From: JAJZOM01 sp046703545
GTDB taxonomy: Archaea; Thermoplasmatota; Thermoplasmata; Thermoplasmatales; Thermoplasmataceae
Direction of reading: 5' to 3'
Length of the DNA stretch: 48,410 nt
Assembly (NCBI GenBank): GCA_046703545.1
Contig: JBJKSX010000005.1
Location: forward strand, 1-48,410
The notes below the pieces were generated by a model. That model was given only the letters and a program-made list of their open reading frames with translations. It had not been told where the DNA came from and searched no databases. The position numbers and the translations under genes were made by a program. Below, piece after piece: positions 39,852-47,042 of this stretch. The first letter of the stretch is position 1; each line of letters begins with the position of its first letter.

Positions 39852-42794
39852 TCACTCCGTAGTAAGTTTTTTGTAATCCTCTCTCGCCCACTTCTCTTCC
39901 ACAAGTACTCCCTTCTGTGGCTTTGGATGGGCGAACCGTGGATTGGTCTTCGGAAGTGGCGACTCCCCTCTTGGTTCCCCAAGCTTTTCCATCTTCACTG
40001 AAAGTTCCTTGTAGGCAGGTGTATGGGCTGTCTGGTCCATTGTCCTTCCGGTCAGGTTGTTCACTGCTTCATCTCCTATTGCATTCATAGGCAGGTACAT
40101 CTCCTTTCCTGAAACCCTGTCGGTGACAAGGGCCCTGACTCTTACCTTCCCGAACTTGGATTCCAGCCTCACCACATCTCCGCTTTCGATATTCCTTTCC
40201 TTTGCCAGTTCAGGAGAAAGTTCGACGAATGTGTTTGGGACCTTGGCTGAAATTCCCAGGGTCTTGTATGTCTCGTTGCCCTCATGGAAATGCTCCAGGA
40301 TCCTTCCGTTGTTCAGGTGCAGGTCAAACTCCTCGTCGGTTGACAGTGGAGGAGTGAATTCAAGCGGGTAGAATTTGGCCTTCTTGTCGGGGAAATGGAA
40401 TCCATTTTCGTACAGGAATGGTGAATCAGTTCCGTCCTCTGCAACTGGCCACTGTTGGCTGTTGAATCCCTCAAGCTTGTCGTAGGAAACGCCTGCAACA
40501 AGTGGCGTAAGTGCGGCAGCTTCGTCCATGATTTCGGATGGGTGCCTGTAATTCCATTTTGTCCCCAGCTTTCTTGCTATCAGCTGAAGTATTTCCCAGT
40601 CTGGCTTGGTTCCCTCGAGAGGCTCCATTACCTTGTATATCCTCTGTATTCTCCTCTCGGTATTGGTGAAAGTCCCGTCTTTCTCAAGGCTGGTGCTGGC
40701 TGGCAGAATCACATCTGCGTACCGGGCCGTCTCCGAGAAGAAAACCTCCTGGACCACGAGGAAATCAAGTGCTTCAAGCTGTGACCTTATATAGTTGGAG
40801 TCTGAACCTGTTTCCACGATCTCCTCTCCGGCAATGAACATGGCCTTGATCTTGCCATCCTCTATGGCCTCAAGGCAGGTGTTGTTGTCGACTCCGGGAG
40901 TGCTGGGAAGCTTGCAGTTCCAGGCCTTCTCAAACTTTTCCCTTATGGCGTCATCCTTGACGCTCTGGTAGCCCGGGAAGAAAGCATTCATGCCGCCGAA
41001 ATCGCTGGTTCCCTGGACATTGTTGTGCCCTCTGAGTGGGTATGCCCCAGTGCCTCTCCTTCCGTAGTTTCCTGTAACAAGAAGCAGGTTTGATATGGCA
41101 GTGGAAGTGTCACTACCCATCTGGTGCTGGGTAACACCCATTGCCCACAGGATGCACACTCTCTTTGACTGGTGCACCGTTTCAGCAAGCTTGATGAGAG
41201 TTTCCTTGCTCAGGCCTGTCTTCTGTGATGCGTATTCAAGAGTGAAGGGTTCAAGGCTCTTCTTGTACTCATCAAAGCCATTCACCTTCTGGGCAATGAA
41301 ATCCTCATCCTCCCATCCCTGATCGATTATGTATTTTGAGACTGCGCTGAGCCAGACCAGGTCTGTTCCAGGTTTGGGGTGGATGAATAAGTCCGCCCTC
41401 TCCGCCATTTCATGCTTCCTGAGGTCGGCAACAATGAGTTTCTGCCCATTCAGCTTCTGGGCCCTCTTCACCCTTGTTGCGAGAACCGGGTGGGATTCTG
41501 CGGTATTTGTGCCCACTGCGATGATGAGGTCTGCATGGTATATGTCATAAATTGAGCCTGCATCTCCGCCGTATCCAACCGTCCTCCAGAGTCCAGTGGT
41601 TGCAGGGGCCTGGCAGAACCGGGAGCTGTTGTCCACATTGTGGGTGCCGAAGATCTGCCTGGCCATCTTCTGCATCAGGTAGGCTTCCTCATTGGTAGCC
41701 TTGGAAGATGCCACGAAGTTGATTGAATCCCCACCGTGCTTCTCCTTGAGGTCTTTGAGCCTGCTGGCAACCAGGTTGATTGCCTCGTCCCATGTGGCTT
41801 CCCTGAATTTGCCCCCATCCCTTATGAGCGGTTTGGTAAGCCTTTCCGGGCTGTTTGAGAATTCCCAGCCGAATTTTCCCTTTATGCATGTTGAAATTCC
41901 ATTGGCAGGGGATTCTGGCATGGGCTGGACCTTCAGTATCTCCCGTCCCTTGGTCCACATCTCGAAGGAGCAACCGACACCACAGTATGTGCACACTGTT
42001 TTTGTCTTCTTGATTTGTGATTTCCTCAGCTTGGACTCCACATTGCTTATTGTCATGACCGGTGACATTGACACTTCCGGCTCGAATGATTTTGTGAAAT
42101 CGATCATGTCACGCTTGGATTTCATGTTGAGGCCGGTTATGTATCCGGCCTGGCCCAGCATGCTCTTTTCCATGAGCGCGTTAACGGGGCACACTGTGAC
42201 ACAGTGCCCGCATGAAACGCAGGATGAATCATTGATCGGAACATCGTTGTCCCAGATGACCCGGGGCTTTTCCCTCTTCCAGTCTATGCTCAGAGTCTCG
42301 TTGACCTGAACATCCTGGCACGCTTCTACGCATCTCCCGCAGAGTATGCACTGGTTTGGGTCATAGCGGTAGAATGGGTTGGAATCATCCACCTCATACG
42401 GTTTCTCCTGGAAAGGATACTTCTGTTCCTCTATACCAAGGGTGTGGACTGAATTGTGGAGAGAACAGTCCCCATTGTTGTTCTCACAGACAGTGCAGTA
42501 GAGTTCATGGTTCTGAAGTATCCTCTGCGTTGCCTCTGTCTGGATATCCCTGACTTTCTTGGAGGAATGGTCTACCTGTGAGCCATTCTTCAGGGGAGTT
42601 GCGCATGATCTCACAAGCTTTCCGTCCACCTCAACTATACAGGTATCACAGGTTTCTATTGAGCCGAGATTCTGCTGATAACAGACGTGGGGAACATCCA
42701 CACCTTCCCCCATTAGAGCTTGCAGGACTGTCTGCCCTTCAAGGGCAGTGAAGTCTTTTCCATTCACCTTGTAATTTATTTTATCTCCGTCCAA
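39852..42794 (-). CDS. Formate dehydrogenase-like molybdenum/tungsten oxidoreductase, catalytic subunit
   Basis: With the TTG at 42794 as start the product is 980 residues, the size of B. subtilis YrhE. The start rests on a GGAG motif 5 bases upstream; a frame beginning at 42869 is unlikely because the promoter TATA box lies at 42885-42894. Domains: [2Fe-2S] (Cys38, 49, 52, 64), a His-Cys3 [4Fe-4S] (His96, Cys100, 103, 110), two ferredoxin-type [4Fe-4S] (Cys149-159; Cys192-202), then the Mo/W domain with CTYCGVGC (Cys268, 271, 275, 303). The Mo-binding Cys is residue 394 in SSRFCQAPA. The residue after it is Gln instead of the His of canonical formate dehydrogenases. A proton-relay change is possible, so the substrate may differ from formate. 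Electrons presumably pass to a ferredoxin or NAD partner that is not in the operon. Confidence 0.88.
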   Translation of the reverse strand: MDGDKINYKVNGKDFTALEGQTVLQALMGEGVDVPHVCYQQNLGSIETCDTCIVEVDGKLVRSCATPLKNGSQVDHSSKKVRDIQTEATQRILQNHELYCTVCENNNGDCSLHNSVHTLGIEEQKYPFQEKPYEVDDSNPFYRYDPNQCILCGRCVEACQDVQVNETLSIDWKREKPRVIWDNDVPINDSSCVSCGHCVTVCPVNALMEKSMLGQAGYITGLNMKSKRDMIDFTKSFEPEVSMSPVMTISNVESKLRKSQIKKTKTVCTYCGVGCSFEMWTKGREILKVQPMPESPANGISTCIKGKFGWEFSNSPERLTKPLIRDGGKFREATWDEAINLVASRLKDLKEKHGGDSINFVASSKATNEEAYLMQKMARQIFGTHNVDNSSRFCQAPATTGLWRTVGYGGDAGSIYDIYHADLIIAVGTNTAESHPVLATRVKRAQKLNGQKLIVADLRKHEMAERADLFIHPKPGTDLVWLSAVSKYIIDQGWEDEDFIAQKVNGFDEYKKSLEPFTLEYASQKTGLSKETLIKLAETVHQSKRVCILWAMGVTQHQMGSDTSTAISNLLLVTGNYGRRGTGAYPLRGHNNVQGTSDFGGMNAFFPGYQSVKDDAIREKFEKAWNCKLPSTPGVDNNTCLEAIEDGKIKAMFIAGEEIVETGSDSNYIRSQLEALDFLVVQEVFFSETARYADVILPASTSLEKDGTFTNTERRIQRIYKVMEPLEGTKPDWEILQLIARKLGTKWNYRHPSEIMDEAAALTPLVAGVSYDKLEGFNSQQWPVAEDGTDSPFLYENGFHFPDKKAKFYPLEFTPPLSTDEEFDLHLNNGRILEHFHEGNETYKTLGISAKVPNTFVELSPELAKERNIESGDVVRLESKFGKVRVRALVTDRVSGKEMYLPMNAIGDEAVNNLTGRTMDQTAHTPAYKELSVKMEKLGEPRGESPLPKTNPRFAHPKPQKGVLVEEKWAREDYKKLTTE

Positions 42795-42884
42795 ATTTCT
42801 CCATCTCCAATCTTTAAACTTGCCAGAGCGTATTTGGTGATTGAAATCCACAGAAATACGCCTTATCAATCAATAAGAAGTTTT

Positions 42885-42894
42885 ACTATATAAC
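42885..42894 (-). promoter_or_regulatory. TATA box of the FDH-like operon
   Basis: GTTATATAGT on the minus strand. With a spacing of about 26 bases transcription should begin near 42862, upstream of the TTG at 42794, leaving a leader of about 65 bases with its own Shine-Dalgarno motif. Confidence 0.45.
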
Positions 42895-43012
42895 CATTAC
42901 AAGGTGGATATATCCATTAATGGAATATAATGGGCAATTTTTTGCAATGATCTGTTTTTCTAGTGATAAATCACGAAGAGTTTATGAATCCCACAAAAAT
43001 AGGTTCTCACAA

Positions 43013-43420
43013 ATGACAGTGGAGATCACCCAGAAGCCCATAGATGTGAATGAGCTCATTGAGAGGACAAGGGATGAAAATGCAGGGGCGCTGGTCACAT
43101 TTCAGGGAACCGTAAGGAAAATGACAGGAGACCTTGAGGTTGAATCCCTCACTTATGATGCCTACGGTGAAATGGCGGTAAAGAAGATTGTGGAGATCGT
43201 GGTTGACGCAAAAAAGAAATTCAATGTCATTGGCATCAACATAATTCATCGCATAGGAAAGGTGGACCTCACACAGGATTCCGTGGCAATTTGTTGTTCG
43301 GCGCCTCACAGGAAGGAGGCATTCTTGGCATGTGAGTATGTCATTGACGAAATCAAGGTCAGGGTCCCCATCTGGAAGAAGGACAATACCCCGGAAGGAA
43401 AATCTAGATGGCGGGATTGA
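43013..43420 (+). CDS. moaE: Molybdopterin synthase large subunit MoaE
   Basis: A 135-residue protein from the ATG at 43013 (MTVEITQKPIDV), where other MoaE proteins begin; an ATG at 42920 would add 31 unrelated residues. The family motifs are GALVTFQGTVRKMTGDLEVE, then YDAYGEMAVKKI, HRIGKVDLTQDSVAICC and APHRKEAFLACEYVIDEIKVRVPIWKKD with the catalytic Lys residues near the end. With MoaD it adds two sulfurs to cPMP. It lies divergent from the FDH-like gene and upstream of the transporter. Confidence 0.92.
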   Translation: MTVEITQKPIDVNELIERTRDENAGALVTFQGTVRKMTGDLEVESLTYDAYGEMAVKKIVEIVVDAKKKFNVIGINIIHRIGKVDLTQDSVAICCSAPHRKEAFLACEYVIDEIKVRVPIWKKDNTPEGKSRWRD

Positions 43421-43554
43421 TTAACATTGGAGCCTGTCAATCACTGAACCGGGAATATTCAGAAAAATATTTTGACCATGCTAGTTTATTAAGGAAAAAT
43501 CAAATAATAGATGCTCCATAAAGCAGCATTTAATTGGTTTTCTGGCGTGTAAAA

Positions 43555-43568
43555 TTAGGTCAACCTAG
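43555..43568. promoter_or_regulatory. Dyad upstream of the transporter promoter
   Basis: TAGGT-CA-ACCTA (43556-43567) is a perfect inverted repeat, about 40 bases before the TATA box TTTATAAA at 43603-43610 of the transporter gene (ATG 43643). A looser inverted repeat (GGTGTAAT and ATAACACC) flanks the TATA box too. These could be regulator sites. Confidence 0.4.
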
Positions 43569-43642
43569 AAAATAACGCCTGTGGTGTAATTTTTAAAGCA
43601 AATTTATAAATAACACCTACTACATTATATCTCGGTTTAAAA

Positions 43643-44239
43643 ATGTCGGTTGTTTCACTAGCACCCGTTGCTTTGGGATTCATGGGACTCGGCACTGGCT
43701 ATTTGATTTATGGCCCGTGGGAACTCCTAGGAAAACCAGAAAAATCGCCAGCACTCAACGTATCGCTTGGCCAATGGGGCATATGGATGCCAGGATTCCT
43801 CCAGTTCCTTACTGGAACATATCTGTGGCTTGGATTGACCATATTCCCCAATGCCTTTGGAGCCGCCAGCGGTGAAGCCAATGCCCTCTATATGGCGGCA
43901 CTTGCTTTCACGGCTTATGGTGTCCACTGGTTTGCTTTAGGATACAACAGGTACAAGAACGGTGATATGCGAGTAGATGGATACATGGCTTTTGCCTTCC
44001 TCGCGATTTCCATACTTGGTGCCATAGTTTTCCTGCACAACGGAACAGACACGCCCGTAGGTATTTTGTTCGTTCTGCTGGCCTTCGTATACATCTGCGA
44101 TATCCCAGCCAGCCTGTTCGAATCAAAAATGTGGACAAGGGGAAAAGGCTTCTTCCACCTCATAACTGGAGTTTGGCTTATGTACCTGATGTTTGCAGTT
44201 ACCCTAAATCTGGCTGCAGGATTCTCCCTCTGGGCATAA
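43643..44239 (+). CDS. Small six-helix transporter of the AceTr (GPR1/FUN34/SatP) family, possibly acetate or formate uptake
   Basis: A 198-residue membrane protein with six helices (around 9-27, 48-65, 85-103, 112-130, 140-156 and 167-190). The N-terminal LAPVALGFMGLGTGYLIYG and the central FTAYGVHWFALGY resemble the NPAPLGLxGFG and FxxYGxFWL motifs of acetate uptake transporters, and AmiS/UreI is the alternative. The gene has its own TATA box (43603-43610) 33 bases before the ATG, and a T-rich terminator follows. Its location inside the Moco/FDH locus suggests a C1/C2 acid for substrate, but this is inference. Confidence 0.6.
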   Translation: MSVVSLAPVALGFMGLGTGYLIYGPWELLGKPEKSPALNVSLGQWGIWMPGFLQFLTGTYLWLGLTIFPNAFGAASGEANALYMAALAFTAYGVHWFALGYNRYKNGDMRVDGYMAFAFLAISILGAIVFLHNGTDTPVGILFVLLAFVYICDIPASLFESKMWTRGKGFFHLITGVWLMYLMFAVTLNLAAGFSLWA

Positions 44240-44245
44240 ATCCGT

Positions 44246-44271
44246 ATAAATTTTTATTTTTTTCTTTATTT
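44246..44271 (+). terminator. T-rich terminator of the transporter gene
   Basis: Runs of five and seven T lie 5-30 bases after the stop codon, followed by the convergent end of mobA. Confidence 0.5.
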
Positions 44272-44279
44272 TAAAATTC

Positions 44280-44795
44280 TCATTTCTTCTGCTGTTCTTC
44301 TCTCATGGATTTTGCCACCTGGTAATCATCCCATGTGTTTATGTTGAAGAATGCATTTTTGCTGAACCTACCCTTCTGGACAAACACCGTATCAGGAGAA
44401 AGCAGGGCCTCTCTGAGATTTCTGGTAAGGGCCCCACTGCCCGCGTAAATGCTGAACATTGGCTCCACGCTCCCGTCATCTCCCCTTGGAACCACCGGGC
44501 TGCCCGAAAATGATGATTTGAGCAAATTGAGGTCGTCCAGAGTGAAGAATACCATGTCTCCTCCGATGAGCGCGAAATTCTGGTATTTCTGCCTCAGCCT
44601 GTAAACAAGCTCCATTATGTTTTCCGAATCATCTTTTATGTAGGGGACGGGAAGTTCAATTTTGGAGTAAACAAGGGTCTCAAAAACTTCCGATGTCTTC
44701 CTGTAAACCTCTTCAATAACGGTGGAATCCCCGAATGGGAGCAGATGCTTGCCTGGAAGCCTCTGCGAGAGTTTTACCGGAATTATCGCTTTCAT
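44280..44795 (-). CDS. mobA: Molybdenum cofactor guanylyltransferase MobA-like protein
   Basis: A 171-residue nucleotidyltransferase. The N-terminal substrate loop is IPVKLSQRLPGKHLLPFG, closer to cytidylyltransferase-type loops than the LAGGxSxRMG of bacterial MobA. IGGDMVFFTLDDL holds a metal-binding Asp, EPMFSIYAGS and FFNINTWDDYQVA are motifs shared with MobA. It would attach GMP (or CMP) to molybdopterin to make the dinucleotide cofactor. The nucleotide cannot be decided. The context within the Moco genes supports the call. It is divergent from moaC. Confidence 0.75.
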   Translation of the reverse strand: MKAIIPVKLSQRLPGKHLLPFGDSTVIEEVYRKTSEVFETLVYSKIELPVPYIKDDSENIMELVYRLRQKYQNFALIGGDMVFFTLDDLNLLKSSFSGSPVVPRGDDGSVEPMFSIYAGSGALTRNLREALLSPDTVFVQKGRFSKNAFFNINTWDDYQVAKSMREEQQKK

Positions 44796-44879
44796 CCGCT
44801 AGTGAATAGGGTTTACAAAGCTTAATTTCTTCCCCTGTACCGATAATATCTTTATCTGTTATCAACATAAACAGCCATA

Positions 44880-45311
44880 ATGATAAACATTTCAGAGAAG
44901 TCCATAGTGAGGAGATATGCCAGGGCTTCAGGCAAGATACTCCTGAAACCAGAAACAATCAATGCCATTAGAGAAGGCACCGTGAAGAAGGGTGATGTCT
45001 TCACTTCTGCGAAAATATCAGGCATCCAGGGGGCCAAGGAAGCGTGGGCCAGGATGCCCTACTGCCATCAGGTTCCCCTTGAGAGTGTTGATTTCGACCT
45101 GGATGTCTCGGATGATGAAGTGAAAGTCAGCTGCGGGGTGATGGCAAACTGGAAAACCGGTGTTGAAATGGATGCGCTGAGCTGTGTTTCATCTGCCCTT
45201 CTCACAGTCTGGGACATGGTCAAGTATATCGAGAAGGATGAAACAGGCAATTATCCATCCACCAAGATGTATGACCTGAAAGTAGAGAGGAAGGAGAAAG
45301 GCCATGCATGA
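44880..45311 (+). CDS. moaC: Cyclic pyranopterin monophosphate synthase MoaC
   Basis: A 143-residue protein with the MoaC motifs KGDVFTSAKISGIQGAKEAW, MPYCHQVPLESV and GVEMDALSCVSSALLTVWDMVK, close to the usual LCHPLPL and GVEMEAL sequences. With MoaA it makes cPMP. It overlaps moaB by eight bases. The start at 44880 is the ATG at the end of the divergent mobA-moaC spacer. Confidence 0.94.
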   Translation: MINISEKSIVRRYARASGKILLKPETINAIREGTVKKGDVFTSAKISGIQGAKEAWARMPYCHQVPLESVDFDLDVSDDEVKVSCGVMANWKTGVEMDALSCVSSALLTVWDMVKYIEKDETGNYPSTKMYDLKVERKEKGHA

Positions 45312-45792
45312 ACACAGGATAGAGAATTTCAAGGCCAAGTTTGGCGTCATTGCCTGCAGTACCACCAGAGATTCAAGATCGGATGAGGCCGGCTCCAAGA
45401 TCATCTCGCTTGTGAAGCAGGCAGGCCATGAGGTTTCGAGATATGAAGTGGTCAAGGATGACGTTGACGCCATAAGGAGAAATGTTGTGGAATTTCTTCA
45501 GGAATCAGATGCCCTGATAATCTCGGGCGGCACGGGCATCACCAATAACGATGTTACCATTGAAGCCGTTTCGAGCCTGGCCCAGTATGAGATGAAAGGA
45601 TTCGGGCATTTGTTTGCACTTCTCTCCTACGAGGAGATTGGGACATCCGCAATACTTTCAAGGGCGTCTGCTTATGTTGTGCTCCGGAAGCCAGTTTTCT
45701 GCCTGCCGGGATCTCCTAGAGGTTCAGAAATGGGAGTCAGCAGGATAATACTCAAGGAGATTGACCACATTTATCATGAATTGAACAGGTAG
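45304..45792 (+). CDS. moaB: Molybdopterin adenylyltransferase MoaB/MogA
   Basis: A 162-residue MoCF-fold protein: FGVIACSTTRDSRSDEAGSK, LIISGGTGITNNDVTIEA and FCLPGSPRGSEMGV are its phosphate and molybdopterin contact loops. It adenylates molybdopterin before MoeA inserts molybdenum. It overlaps moaC by eight bases and precedes moeA with a 29-base gap, so the three are probably one transcript. Confidence 0.92.
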   Translation: MHEHRIENFKAKFGVIACSTTRDSRSDEAGSKIISLVKQAGHEVSRYEVVKDDVDAIRRNVVEFLQESDALIISGGTGITNNDVTIEAVSSLAQYEMKGFGHLFALLSYEEIGTSAILSRASAYVVLRKPVFCLPGSPRGSEMGVSRIILKEIDHIYHELNR

Positions 45793-45821
45793 GTGCTTGT
45801 CTGGAGAAAGTCAGGAAGAAG

Positions 45822-47042
45822 ATGGGGAGGTTCATTGAACTCATACCTTACAGGGAAGCGGTTTCAAGAATTCACTCCACAGCCTGGAGGCCCATCCCGC
45901 ATGAAAAGGTCAAGACTGGCAAATCGGCCGGGCGCATAGCTTCTGAAAAGGTGGATGGAAAGAAGGATGTGCCGATGTGGAACATCAGCCTTGTTGATGG
46001 TTATGCAGTCAGTCTGGATGACTGCTCAGGCGCCTCTGAGACAAACCCCATGGAGATGGAAATCAATGGTGTGGTGGAGGCGGGCTCTTCTTCATACAAA
46101 GGCTACAGGAAAGGAACCGCCACAGAGATTTATACCGGGGGCATTGTGCCTTCCGATTATGATGCCGTTATAATGGCGGAGGATGTTGAAAGGCATGGAA
46201 CGTCCATCAGGTTCTTCAAAACCCCCAAAGCATGGGAAAACGTCAAGAAGAGAGGGGAGGAACTCAGGGAAAGTTCGAACATAATTGAAAAATCCCATTT
46301 GATTCGCCCATGGGACATCACAGCAATGATCAGCGCAGGCGTGGAAGAAATAGAGGTCTACAGAAGACTTGACATCGGCGTCATATCAACCGGAAATGAA
46401 TTGTTTGAAGGCTCGGAGGGATATATTCCAAACACCACCCAGAGAATCTTCATCGACTATCTCAACCACCATTACCTTGCAGCTTCGCCTGCGGGCGTTT
46501 CGCATGACAACAGGGATGAAATAAGGGAATTCATTTCCAGGGCCCTGGATAAGCATGACTGCGTCATTGTCACAGGGGGGACAAGCCTGGGCGGCAAGGA
46601 CGAGGTTCCTGAAGCCATGGCAGGGCTTGGAGAAATTGTGTTTGCCGGGTCCATGATCAGGCCAGGGAGAACACTCACACTTTATGAGGCAAAGGGAAAG
46701 CCAGTATTCTCAGTTTCAGGCATACCTGTGCCATCCCTTGTTTCCTTCGACACCTATTTTGAAGAATACCTGAAACAGGTTTTGGGCATTGTTTCGTACA
46801 GGCAGGAGGTGTCTGGAACCCTCAAGACGAAGATCACCAATACAGCAGGGTATACAGGGATACTCAGGGTGAAATACACTCCTGGAAAAAATGGGGGCAC
46901 AGTGGATCTGGTGAAGGCAAAAGGGTCTGGCCCCATCAATTCGATCCTGAATTCAAATGCAACCCTGCTGGTTCCTGATGATGTGGAAGGTTATCCGGAA
47001 GGGACCACGGTCAATGTGAAATTGTATGGAGATGCAGCATGA
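45822..47042 (+). CDS. moeA: Molybdopterin molybdenumtransferase MoeA, first paralogue
   Basis: A 406-residue MoeA. It has ISLVDGYAVSLDD, TGGIVPSDYDAVIMAEDV, ISTGNELFEG, VIVTGGTSLGGKDEVPE and C-terminal domain 4. Two common motifs are altered: the usual NxSxMDGYA is SLVDGYA and the LPGNPVS loop is SGIPVPS. Thus it may have a regulatory or metal-specific role relative to the second MoeA. It overlaps that gene by four bases (ATGA). Confidence 0.9.
   Translation: MGRFIELIPYREAVSRIHSTAWRPIPHEKVKTGKSAGRIASEKVDGKKDVPMWNISLVDGYAVSLDDCSGASETNPMEMEINGVVEAGSSSYKGYRKGTATEIYTGGIVPSDYDAVIMAEDVERHGTSIRFFKTPKAWENVKKRGEELRESSNIIEKSHLIRPWDITAMISAGVEEIEVYRRLDIGVISTGNELFEGSEGYIPNTTQRIFIDYLNHHYLAASPAGVSHDNRDEIREFISRALDKHDCVIVTGGTSLGGKDEVPEAMAGLGEIVFAGSMIRPGRTLTLYEAKGKPVFSVSGIPVPSLVSFDTYFEEYLKQVLGIVSYRQEVSGTLKTKITNTAGYTGILRVKYTPGKNGGTVDLVKAKGSGPINSILNSNATLLVPDDVEGYPEGTTVNVKLYGDAA

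Noticed and set aside
41692..42309. 205-codon plus-strand frame within the FDH-like gene
   Set aside because: Antisense shadow of the [4Fe-4S] and Mo domain coding sequence.
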